A stretch of 64,000 bases of DNA from Pseudomonas mendocina (GTDB taxonomy: Bacteria; Pseudomonadota; Gammaproteobacteria; Pseudomonadales; Pseudomonadaceae), in contig CP148074.1 in the NCBI GenBank assembly GCA_037482215.1, forward strand, positions 620,001 to 684,000, in the 5' to 3' direction. Under the pieces are notes generated by a model. That model was given only the letters and a program-made list of their open reading frames with translations. It had not been told where the DNA came from and did no database searches. The translations under genes and the position numbers were made by a program. Of the stretch, positions 55,630 through 64,000 are shown in pieces (within the stretch, counting starts at the first letter, position 1; every line of letters starts with the position of its first letter).

Positions 55630-56277
55630 CTAAATTCGATAGGTGCTTTTGGTCATAACCTTGGCCAGAAGGCTCATGCCGAACTTCACTGGAGCAGGGA
55701 AGCGCAGACCGCCTGCATCGAGCGCATTGGTCGAGTGTTGCTGCTCATCGATGCGCATTTGTTCGAGAATAGCCCGGGATTTCTGGTCCTCTTCAGGAAT
55801 CTGTTCCAGGTGCTCATCCAGGTGTTTAACTACCTGATCTTCCGTCGCCGCGACAAAGCCGAGACTGACTCGGTCACTGATCAGCCCCGCAGCGGCGCCA
55901 ATTCCAAATGACAAACCGTAGAACAGAGGGTTAAGCACACTCGGTTGGCTGCCCAGTTGGCGAATCCGTTGTTCACACCAAGCCAGATGATCAATTTCCT
56001 CATCGGCGGCATGTTCCATGGCTTCGCGTATTTCCGGAAGCTTGGCGGTCAGCGCTTGGCCTTGATACAGCGCTTGGGCACAGACCTCACCGGTGTGGTT
56101 GATCCGCATCAGGCCCGCAATATGTTTGGTTTGCTTAGCATCCAGCTCCGACTCGGGCTGCGCAAAGGCTGGAGATTGGCGGGTTGGCTGGCCGCTGAAC
56201 GGCAGCAAGGTACGCAGGGCAGTGTCGGCTTGTAGCAACAAGCGGTCGACAGGTGAGAAGTGGCGTTCGCTGGCCAT
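55630..56277 (-). CDS. coq7: demethoxyubiquinone hydroxylase Coq7
   Basis: Non-haem di-iron hydroxylase of the last ring hydroxylation in ubiquinone synthesis. The 215-residue protein has the two-helix iron-binding pairs '[20 protein letters not shown]' and '[20 protein letters not shown]' (ExxH), and the second set '[13 protein letters not shown]' and '[12 protein letters not shown]' (ExxH). ATG 56277. It is upstream of the terminator shared with the OsmC-family gene and separate from the SDR gene by 128 bases. Confidence 0.95.
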   Translation of the reverse strand: MASERHFSPVDRLLLQADTALRTLLPFSGQPTRQSPAFAQPESELDAKQTKHIAGLMRINHTGEVCAQALYQGQALTAKLPEIREAMEHAADEEIDHLAWCEQRIRQLGSQPSVLNPLFYGLSFGIGAAAGLISDRVSLGFVAATEDQVVKHLDEHLEQIPEEDQKSRAILEQMRIDEQQHSTNALDAGGLRFPAPVKFGMSLLAKVMTKSTYRI

Positions 56278-56405
56278 ATGGACCTCCGGCGATAACTAGG
56301 CAGTCAGTTTACCTCAATCCTTGCCCATCGGTTTGATCAGGATCAGCCTCGCTCCGAGGGCAGAGCAGTCGCTACTTGGGGTAATAGGCATCTTTGCCAG
56401 CCCGT

Positions 56406-57197
56406 TCAGTTGCGTCTGATGAAGCGTTTGTTGATCTTGCCGCTGGCAACTCGCATCAAGCTGCGTGGCAGGAACCGCGGTATCAGCGTCAGCATACGAT
56501 TGCGCCAACCTGGAATGATGATGGCTTTGTTTTTATCCAGTGCTTTAACTGTGATTAACGCGACCTCCTCGGGGCTCATCATCAGCTTAGTACCTTGCAG
56601 CCCTTTGACACTCATGTTGGCTGTGCGGAAGAAGGCGCTTTGGGTTGGGCCGGGACACAGTACGGAGACTTTAACGCCGTAGGGCTTTAGGTCCTCTCGT
56701 AGCCCCTCAGACAGACTCAGTACATAAGCCTTGCTCGCGTAGTAGTTACTCATTCCGGGGCCTGGCTGAAACGCTGCAACAGAGGCAATGTTGAGGATTT
56801 GACCGTGTCCTTGCCCAGCCATAATTCCACCGATGGAGTGGCACAAGCGCGCAAGCGCCAGGACATTCAGTTCGATCAAGCGTTGCTCCTGCCCCCAATC
56901 CTGGCTGACGAAACTGCCGGAGGTGCCTATGCCTGCATTGTTTATCAGCAGGTCGATACTATGTGCGCCTTGCTCAAGTTCGAGCAGAAGGCCAGTTACT
57001 TGTAGCGGTTGGCTCAGGTCGCAGGTGTGAAAGAGGACTTGCACGGAGAAACGCTGGCTCAACTCACAGGCGATACTCTCCAGTGCGTCACGCTGCCGGG
57101 CAACCAGAATCAGGTTGCGCCCGCGGCGGGCCAAGGCCTCAGCCAAAGCAAGGCCGATACCACTGGATGCGCCGGTGATGAGAGCGAAGTGAGCCAT
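56406..57197 (-). CDS. short-chain dehydrogenase/reductase
   Basis: A 263-residue classical SDR: the NAD(P) motif TGxxxGIG in 'ALITGASSGIGLALAEALAR' (residues 5-24), 'LINNAGIG' (NAG), catalytic Ser in 'ILNIASVAAFQPG' and the YxxxK pair in 'YYASKAYVLSLSEGL'. The C-terminal part is basic. The substrate is unknown. A similar SDR occurs near coq7 in P. aeruginosa. Start ATG 57197; no strong ribosome site is needed to choose it, as no alternative is near. Confidence 0.9.
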   Translation of the reverse strand: MAHFALITGASSGIGLALAEALARRGRNLILVARQRDALESIACELSQRFSVQVLFHTCDLSQPLQVTGLLLELEQGAHSIDLLINNAGIGTSGSFVSQDWGQEQRLIELNVLALARLCHSIGGIMAGQGHGQILNIASVAAFQPGPGMSNYYASKAYVLSLSEGLREDLKPYGVKVSVLCPGPTQSAFFRTANMSVKGLQGTKLMMSPEEVALITVKALDKNKAIIIPGWRNRMLTLIPRFLPRSLMRVASGKINKRFIRRN

Positions 57198-57341
57198 TGG
57201 GGTTCTCCTGAGGGTTGTCCCGGGTGCAGGCCTGTTACATAAGATACGTGTGCGCTGAAACTTTTGCAGTGGCTGGAGGTTGCCATGAGGGGGGCTACCG
57301 CAGGCTGCTATTGTGCCTACCTGCGGTAGTTAAAGGTGATG

Positions 57342-58298
57342 TTATTTCACTGCCGAGTCGATGTAGGCCATGTAGCTGGGGATCAGGATCGCCGCGAGAA
57401 TGCCGCCAATGATGAAAACTACCCAGAGTGCGGCCAGTACTTTGACTGCGGTGCTGTTTGGCGGTGGTGGCGGCCCGTAGCGGTTCGCCTCGGTGCTGCC
57501 CGGAACAAGAAACATGAGCAGTGAGAACACACCACCGATGGCGGGCACCAGATTCAGTAATATGAGCCAGCCCGACCAGCCTATGTCATGTATCCGTTGG
57601 ACGCCGATCATGACGGATACCACCAGCATGCCCACTAGCCCGATCACGCCCACGATAACCGACAGCACACCAGTGCCATCGCCAGCAGCAAACAAGCCAG
57701 CAAAAATGCCGATGGCTGGAACGAATGCCAGCGCCATGACCATCGACCAGGCCAAGTAACGTAAGCGGCCGATGCGTCCGTCTGTTGTGAATACTTTGAG
57801 TGTGCCGAACTCAGGCAGGTTTTCGCTCACCGCCGACTTAGGGGGGGCATACGGAGTTGCGGGTTGTTCGGCAGAAACAGACTTGGTTTGTTCCAGCTGT
57901 GAATGACGGGCGAGGTATTTTTCAATGATGATGCCACATGCAGCGCACTCAGAGCTGGCAGCTTGTTGGTGACCGCATTTAGGACAGGTCATCTGCGCTG
58001 CTGCCACTGGCGCGGAGCTTGGCGCTGGATGGTCTTCGGTTTCAACCAAGGTCAGGCTGGCGCTTATATCCCGTTCAATCGTGACCTGCGCACCGGCTTT
58101 TTGCAGGGCATTGAAATATTGTTTGGCTTCGGCTTCGTCAAGATCGCGTTTGATCTCAACCGCGCCGCCCTTAAACAATGTATTGATGCGATCAAGATCG
58201 CTTTTGAACAGTCTGACCAAGTTATCTTTAACCGTATTAAGGTCATGACCCGGCAATACTTCGCCTGAGAAGACAATCTTGTATCGGGTATCTGTCAT
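57342..58298 (-). CDS. DUF805 membrane protein with N-terminal domain and zinc ribbon
   Basis: A 318-residue protein from ATG 58298 (AAGGA eight bases upstream). Residues 1-80 form a small alpha/beta domain ('YKIVFSGEVLPGHDLNTVKD'...) often seen at the N-terminus of Pseudomonas envelope proteins; it is followed by a zinc-ribbon pair of CxxC motifs ('CPKCGHQQ', 'CAACGIIIEKY', about 106-128), a linker, and the DUF805 domain with about four membrane helices ('GRIGRLRYLAWSMVMALAFV' to the end). It probably sits in the inner membrane; function unknown. It is oriented with its neighbours and may be an independent unit. Confidence 0.75.
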   Translation of the reverse strand: MTDTRYKIVFSGEVLPGHDLNTVKDNLVRLFKSDLDRINTLFKGGAVEIKRDLDEAEAKQYFNALQKAGAQVTIERDISASLTLVETEDHPAPSSAPVAAAQMTCPKCGHQQAASSECAACGIIIEKYLARHSQLEQTKSVSAEQPATPYAPPKSAVSENLPEFGTLKVFTTDGRIGRLRYLAWSMVMALAFVPAIGIFAGLFAAGDGTGVLSVIVGVIGLVGMLVVSVMIGVQRIHDIGWSGWLILLNLVPAIGGVFSLLMFLVPGSTEANRYGPPPPPNSTAVKVLAALWVVFIIGGILAAILIPSYMAYIDSAVK

Positions 58299-58530
58299 GC
58301 CGTGCATCCTTGGGTATGTCAGGAGTGAAAGATTAAAGACTATCTGTCGGGTAGAGGCTCAAACAAGGGCTGTACCGTCTTTCTTTGTTCTTTGCGGGTT
58401 GACATCCCTGCAGGAGAAGCAGTGGACTCAAAGGTTCTGCACTCTTCAAACAGTTAGGTACATCGCGCTAATTAGTGGGGCGAAGTCTGAATCGCTTGCC
58501 TCGCCCACACTATCGGTTTGGTCACTCGTT

Positions 58531-59490
58531 TTACCGTAGCGTATGGGTAAACAGCTGGGTGCGCTGCAGGGCTGCGCGGTATTCATGGTCAAGGCGTTCT
58601 ATCAACGTCTGAATACTAGGGATGTCAGTGATGTTGCCAACGCCTTGTCCCGCAGACCAGACAGTCTTCCAAGCCTTGGCTTCATCATTCATGGGTTTGA
58701 GTTTGTCCCCATAATTGATATCAGCTTTGTTTTGCAGTTGTGCCAGATCGTACCCGGCCTGCTCCAAACTCTGCCGCATGAAGCTAGCCGGTACACCCGA
58801 TACTGCCGGGGTGTGGATGATATCGGCGGCCTTAGCCTCAATAATCATTTGCTTGTAGGCGTCCGAAGCGCCATTCAGGTGGGTGGCGATCAGGCGTGTG
58901 CCCATGTACGCGAGGTCGGCTCCCATTAACTGTGCTGCCAACACCTCGTGACCCTGATTAATGCAACCGGCCAGGAGCAGAGTTTTGTCGAAGAACTGAC
59001 GGATCTCTGCGATCAGCGCAAACGGGCTCCAGGTGCCGGCATGCCCACCGGCCCCAGCGGCAACGGCAATCAGGCCATCGACACCGGCCTCAGCCGCCTT
59101 CTCAGCATGGCGGCGCGTGGTGACATCGTGGAAAACCAGTCCGCCATAACTGTGAACCGCATCGACCACATCTTTTACTGCGCCCAGGCTGGTGATGACG
59201 ATCGGCACACGTTGCTCAACGCATATCTGCAAGTCAGCCTGTAGGCGTGGGTTAGTACCGTGCACGATCAGATTGACGGCATACGGTGCGGCATCTTCCT
59301 TTAAATTGGCGTTGATTTGCTCCAGCCATTCCCGAAATCCACTGCTTTCGCGCTGATTCAGGGCGGGGAAACTGCCGACGATGCCATTGTTACAGCATGC
59401 GCTCACCAGTTGAGGATCAGAAACCAGAAACATGGGAGCCGCCACAATGGGCAGGCGCAGTTTGTTTTTAAGCAGTGTGGGCAGCGTCAT
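58531..59490 (-). CDS. nitronate monooxygenase-like flavoprotein
   Basis: A 319-residue FMN-dependent TIM-barrel enzyme of the nitronate monooxygenase / 2-nitropropane dioxygenase family. 'LPIVAAPMFLVSDPQLVSAC' begins the barrel, 'GLIAVAAGAGGHAGTWSPFA' is the FMN/His motif with the catalytic His expected there, and 'GADLAYMGTRLIATHLNGAS' follows. The exact substrate is unknown. ATG 59490. It is 23 bases from the end of hemJ, suggesting a shared transcript. Confidence 0.88.
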   Translation of the reverse strand: MTLPTLLKNKLRLPIVAAPMFLVSDPQLVSACCNNGIVGSFPALNQRESSGFREWLEQINANLKEDAAPYAVNLIVHGTNPRLQADLQICVEQRVPIVITSLGAVKDVVDAVHSYGGLVFHDVTTRRHAEKAAEAGVDGLIAVAAGAGGHAGTWSPFALIAEIRQFFDKTLLLAGCINQGHEVLAAQLMGADLAYMGTRLIATHLNGASDAYKQMIIEAKAADIIHTPAVSGVPASFMRQSLEQAGYDLAQLQNKADINYGDKLKPMNDEAKAWKTVWSAGQGVGNITDIPSIQTLIERLDHEYRAALQRTQLFTHTLR

Positions 59491-59513
59491 GGAGCAGTCC
59501 TTTAGCCGTTAAG

Positions 59514-59942
59514 TTAGAAAGGGCGCACTACAACCAGTATTACGATCCCTAACAGGGCTAGTACAGGCGCCTCATTGAACCAGCGGAAAAACACATGGCC
59601 GCGTTGATTATTGCCCGTAGCGAAGGCTTTGACCTGAGCACCACAGAACAGCTGGTACACCACCAGCAGCGCCACCAGCGTCAGTTTTGCGTGCATCCAG
59701 CCCTGGCTGAAGTAATAGCTGGGGTTAAGGCTGATCAACCAAGCGCCCATCGCCAGGGTCAAAATCATGGATGGCCACATGATCCCACGGTAGAGCTTAC
59801 GCTCCATGGTGCAGAAACGCTGATGGCTGATCTCATCCGTGCTCATGGCGTGGTACACGAAAAGTCGTGGTAGGTAAAACAGCCCGGCAAACCAACAGAC
59901 CATGGCGATAATGTGCAGGGCCTTGAGCCACAGATAGAGCAT
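59514..59942 (-). CDS. hemJ: protoporphyrinogen IX oxidase HemJ
   Basis: A haem-pathway enzyme of the inner membrane that replaces HemG/HemY in many Proteobacteria. The 142-residue protein has four hydrophobic helices, a conserved His near the start ('WLKALHIIAMVCWFAGLFYL'), 'WPSMILTLAMGAWL' and the Lys/His region 'GWMHAKLTLVALL'. ATG 59942 (GAGG upstream) gives the family length; 46 residues read upstream overlap the argC promoter region and were rejected. Divergent from argC. Confidence 0.92.
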   Translation of the reverse strand: MLYLWLKALHIIAMVCWFAGLFYLPRLFVYHAMSTDEISHQRFCTMERKLYRGIMWPSMILTLAMGAWLISLNPSYYFSQGWMHAKLTLVALLVVYQLFCGAQVKAFATGNNQRGHVFFRWFNEAPVLALLGIVILVVVRPF

Positions 59943-60079
59943 AGTGAACCTCGATACGGAAACTGATCTGCGATAGTAGTGTGCTGTGTTTGTTGCGTCA
60001 TCCGGCAGTAAAATTTGGCCCGTGGCCATGGCGGCTTTATCATCAACAGTTTTCCATCCCAGCTCATAAGGGGCATTCA

Positions 60080-61114
60080 ATGATCAAGGTCGGTATCGTC
60101 GGCGGCACGGGTTACACCGGTGTCGAATTGCTGCGTCTGCTGGCGCAGCACCCGCAGGCTCAGGTTGAGGTCATCACCTCACGTTCCGAGGCGGGTGTAC
60201 GCGTCGACGAGATGTATCCGAACCTGCGCGGTCATTACGACAATCTGGCGTTCAGCGTTCCAGATGTGGCGACACTGGGGGCATGCGATGTGGTGTTCTT
60301 CGCTACCCCCCATGGCGTGGCCCATGCGCTGGCGGGTGAGCTGCTGGCCACTGGCACTAAAGTGATTGATCTGTCGGCAGACTTCCGCCTGCAAGACGCC
60401 GAAGAATGGTCCAAGTGGTACAACCAGCCCCATGGTGCACCGGATCTGCTCCCGGAGGCCGTCTATGGTTTGCCGGAGGTTAACCGTGAAGCCATTAAGC
60501 AGGCTCGCCTTATTGCAGTGCCCGGATGCTATCCAACTGCAACTCAACTGGCTTTGATCCCGTTATTGGAGGCCGGTATCGCGGATACCGCACAATTGAT
60601 TGCCGACTGCAAATCCGGGGTTAGCGGAGCAGGCCGTGGCGCCAGCGTCGGCTCTTTGTTCAGTGAGGCGGGAGAGAGCATGAAGGCCTATGGGGTTAAA
60701 GGGCATCGTCATTTGCCTGAGATCCGTCAAGGCTTGCGCCGTGCAGCGGGTAAGGATGTCGGCCTGACTTTTGTGCCTCATCTGACTCCGATGATTCGTG
60801 GCATCCATGCCACTGTGTATGCAACCGTGGTCGATCGTTCGGTCGATTTGCAAGCGCTATACGAGCAGCGTTACGCCAATGAGCCTTTTGTTGACGTAAT
60901 GCCCGCTGGCAGCCACCCAGAGACTCGCAGTGTGCGAGGCGCCAACGTGTGCCGTATTGCTGTACATCGTCCGCAGGATGGTGATCTGGTAGTGGTTCTT
61001 TCCGTAATCGACAACCTGGTCAAAGGCGCTTCCGGTCAGGCAGTTCAGAATATGAACATCCTCTTTGGCCTGGATGAGCGTGCCGGCCTTGGACACGCTG
61101 CACTGCTTCCCTGA
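60080..61114 (+). CDS. argC: N-acetyl-gamma-glutamyl-phosphate reductase
   Basis: NADPH-dependent third step of arginine synthesis. The 344-residue protein starts at ATG 60080 (AAGGGG upstream) with the Rossmann motif '[20 protein letters not shown]', the catalytic Cys150 in '[20 protein letters not shown]', and the His in '[14 protein letters not shown]'. The 33 residues readable upstream were rejected. Its stop overlaps the next gene by one base (TGATG). Confidence 0.96.
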   Translation: MIKVGIVGGTGYTGVELLRLLAQHPQAQVEVITSRSEAGVRVDEMYPNLRGHYDNLAFSVPDVATLGACDVVFFATPHGVAHALAGELLATGTKVIDLSADFRLQDAEEWSKWYNQPHGAPDLLPEAVYGLPEVNREAIKQARLIAVPGCYPTATQLALIPLLEAGIADTAQLIADCKSGVSGAGRGASVGSLFSEAGESMKAYGVKGHRHLPEIRQGLRRAAGKDVGLTFVPHLTPMIRGIHATVYATVVDRSVDLQALYEQRYANEPFVDVMPAGSHPETRSVRGANVCRIAVHRPQDGDLVVVLSVIDNLVKGASGQAVQNMNILFGLDERAGLGHAALLP

Positions 61115-61821
61115 TGAGTGGCTGGGAGGTTTTACCGGCCAATCCTCGGCGTAGCAAACGCGCGATCTTGTTTAGCGGAGTGCTGTTTATCAGCATTCCG
61201 CTGGCTTTTTGGGCTGGTAGTGAGTGGCAGCAAGGACGCTCGGGGGCTTCAGGAGATGCCCAGCAAATAGACCAGCTCGAACAAGAGCTTGAAGAGTTAC
61301 GGCAACAGATGGTGGTGCTCAAGAGTGCCGAGCAGTTGAGTCTGCAAGCCAATGAACAGAGTCGACTCACCATCAAACTGTTGGAAGAGCAAATCTATAA
61401 GCAGCAACAGGATCTGGCTTTCTACAAAGGTGTGGTTGCGCCAGAGAGTCGGCAAGAAGTCCTCAATATCAAAGCATTTGAGCTCTTACCAACAGAATCT
61501 GAGGGGCGATACCGGTATAAAGTGCTCCTAAACCGCCTTGGCAAAGGAGATAAACCGCTTCAAGGACGGTTGCACATTTCGGTATCGGGCAAGCACGACG
61601 GAAAAGCGCAAACCCTCTCACTAGCTGAACTCGTCGATGGCATAGCAGGCAGTCAGGGGGAGCCCGTTGAGTTTTCCTTCCGGCATTTTCTGGCTGTGCC
61701 TGAAGCAGCTCAGTTTGCCGAAATGCAGCTGCCGGTGGGTTTTGACGCGGAAAAGGTCATTATCAAAGCCGAGATCAAGGGTCAGAGTAGCGTTGTTCAG
61801 ACGTTTGACTGGAAAAAGTAA
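61114..61821 (+). CDS. coiled-coil membrane protein (DUF6776-like)
   Basis: A 235-residue protein with one N-terminal membrane helix (about 17-36, 'AILFSGVLFISIPLAFWAGS'), a coiled coil (about 48-105, Gln/Glu/Leu-rich) and a C-terminal beta-rich domain ('LLPTESEGRYRYKVLLNRLG'). The pairing of argC, a protein of this architecture and a bactofilin is a conserved Pseudomonas arrangement as I remember it. It overlaps argC by one base and precedes the bactofilin by 14 bases. It could anchor or regulate the bactofilin at the membrane. Function otherwise unknown. Confidence 0.78.
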   Translation: MSGWEVLPANPRRSKRAILFSGVLFISIPLAFWAGSEWQQGRSGASGDAQQIDQLEQELEELRQQMVVLKSAEQLSLQANEQSRLTIKLLEEQIYKQQQDLAFYKGVVAPESRQEVLNIKAFELLPTESEGRYRYKVLLNRLGKGDKPLQGRLHISVSGKHDGKAQTLSLAELVDGIAGSQGEPVEFSFRHFLAVPEAAQFAEMQLPVGFDAEKVIIKAEIKGQSSVVQTFDWKK

Positions 61822-61835
61822 GGGTAATTTTATAA

Positions 61836-62243
61836 ATGTGGAATAAAGGTAAATCCGGTCCGGATTTGCAGCGCTACGCAGGTAAGACCAGCTTATTGGC
61901 TGTCGGAGCAGAACTGCATGGTGAGTTGCGTTTTGAGGGCGCTGTGCAGGTTGACGGTACAGTCAGAGGTAATTTGCAGGCGGTGGATGGCATGGTACGT
62001 ATTAGTGCCAATGGTCGTGTTGAAGGTGAGGTAAAGGCCCCCCATATCATTGTTGACGGTGAGGTCCTGGGTGATATCTACGCCATTCAGCACCTGGAGC
62101 TGGGAGCCAAAGCCCGAATCAAAGGTAATCTCCACTACGGTGTGATGGAAATGGCTATGGGGGCGCAAGTCGAAGGCCAGCTTTGTCGTATGCATGATGA
62201 GCCGCGACCGTTGGAGTTGCCGCATCGCGTCGACGGAGAATAG
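61836..62243 (+). CDS. bactofilin family cytoskeletal protein
   Basis: A 135-residue polymer-forming protein of the bactofilin (DUF583) type. The right-handed beta-helix repeats are visible as short, regular strands with Gly turns ('HGELRFEGAVQVDGTVRGNL', 'VRISANGRVEGEVKAPHIIV', 'GDIYAIQHLELGAKARIKGN'), flanked by short tails. It likely forms filaments at the cell envelope. ATG 61836 with AAGGGT upstream. It is the third gene of argC-DUF6776-bactofilin. Confidence 0.9.
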   Translation: MWNKGKSGPDLQRYAGKTSLLAVGAELHGELRFEGAVQVDGTVRGNLQAVDGMVRISANGRVEGEVKAPHIIVDGEVLGDIYAIQHLELGAKARIKGNLHYGVMEMAMGAQVEGQLCRMHDEPRPLELPHRVDGE

Positions 62244-62318
62244 TTGACCGCTTTTCTAGGGTAAGCGGATAATGTGAAGCAGAACGCAGTATGGCCCTAG
62301 CGCCGGGAGTTAATCAGC

Positions 62319-62669
62319 ATGAGCGTTGAATCATTCACCCCCACCCCTCTGCTTTTTACAGAAGGGGCAGCCAACAAGGTAAAAACCTTGGTCAGTGAGG
62401 AAGGCAATCCGCGTCTGAAGTTGCGTGTGTTTGTCACGGGCGGCGGATGCTCAGGATTCCAATACGGCTTCACTTTTGATGAGGACGTGGCGGACGACGA
62501 CACCATCGTTGAGCGCGAAGGTGTGAGCTTGGTAGTCGATCCAATGAGCTTTCAGTATCTGGTTGGTGCGGAAGTCGATTATCAGGAAGGGCTCGAAGGT
62601 TCTCGATTCGTTATTAAGAATCCCAACGCCACCACCACCTGTGGCTGTGGTTCCTCGTTCTCGATCTGA
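62319..62669 (+). CDS. erpA: iron-sulfur cluster insertion protein ErpA
   Basis: A-type carrier that transfers [4Fe-4S] clusters to apoproteins. The 116-residue protein has the three ligand cysteines Cys44, Cys108 and Cys110 ('[12 protein letters not shown]', '[11 protein letters not shown]'). The start ATG 62319 matches the family N-terminus. It lies 75 bases after the bactofilin and is followed by a bidirectional terminator shared with anmK. Confidence 0.96.
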   Translation: MSVESFTPTPLLFTEGAANKVKTLVSEEGNPRLKLRVFVTGGGCSGFQYGFTFDEDVADDDTIVEREGVSLVVDPMSFQYLVGAEVDYQEGLEGSRFVIKNPNATTTCGCGSSFSI

Positions 62670-62682
62670 TATCAGTCCCAAT

Positions 62683-62711
62683 AAAAACGCCGCATTCATT
62701 GCGGCGTTTTT
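62683..62711. terminator. bidirectional terminator between erpA and anmK
   Basis: AAAAACGCCGC / GCGGCGTTTTT with a 7-base loop (ATTCATT) between convergent genes. Confidence 0.93.
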
Positions 62712-62722
62712 GTTTGCGGTAT

Positions 62723-64000
<1,278 letters not shown>

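Overview
The window is a chromosomal segment of a Pseudomonas-type gammaproteobacterium. The evidence is gene content and order: rpsU-dnaG-rpoD, tsaD, plsY, folB-folK, cca, spoVR-yeaH-yeaG, glpE, apaH-apaG-rsmA-pdxA-surA-lptD, amgK-murU, the agt transport locus, rpe-gph-trpE, trpGDC, vfr, coq7, hemJ, argC, erpA and anmK follow one another as I remember them from P. aeruginosa and its relatives. Species cannot be fixed from the sequence alone. Identities rest on reading the translations and remembered family motifs; no search was run.

Layout. (1) 1-2443 is accessory DNA next to a tRNA gene with anticodon CAU (2444-2520): an open frame cut by the window edge, a phage antirepressor-like gene, an unknown gene, a divergent XRE repressor with an operator-like repeat, a small unknown gene, and a non-coding stretch rich in inverted repeats. 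It looks like the end of an integrated element. (2) 2631-9706 is housekeeping: sigma-70, primase, ribosomal protein S21, tRNA t6A synthesis, phospholipid acyltransfer and folate synthesis. (3) 9720-12042 is a complete yfiR-yfiN-yfiB cyclic-di-GMP module between folK and cca. (4) 12258-29217 holds the CCA enzyme, the PrkA-type stress kinase operon, Ap4A hydrolase with 16S rRNA and pyridoxine genes, the outer-membrane assembly genes surA and lptD, and the divergent amgK-murU-djlA peptidoglycan recycling genes. (5) 29218-38241 has a DUF3530 gene and the agtSR two-component system with the agtABCD transporter, which is linked in P. aeruginosa to uptake of 4-aminobutyrate and 5-aminovalerate.

(6) 38371-54215 carries rpe, gph and the tryptophan genes trpE and trpGDC. 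Each trp unit is preceded by a short Trp-codon leader peptide. Between trpE and trpG, the interval that carries pyocin genes in P. aeruginosa PAO1, lies a nine-gene catabolic cluster: a LysR regulator, an amidohydrolase with a CobW-type GTPase, a 2-ketoarginine decarboxylase-like ThDP enzyme (AruI-like), a polar amino-acid ABC transporter and an arginine:pyruvate transaminase-like enzyme (AruH-like). A 33-base promoter-proximal element occurs before both forward transcription units, and its core recurs inverted before the LysR gene, so all three may be one regulon. This is the most interesting part of the window.

(7) 54275-64000 returns to housekeeping: vfr, an OsmC-family gene, coq7, a short-chain dehydrogenase, a DUF805 protein, a nitronate monooxygenase-like enzyme, hemJ, argC with a coiled-coil membrane protein and a bactofilin, erpA, anmK and the end of an M23 peptidase gene.
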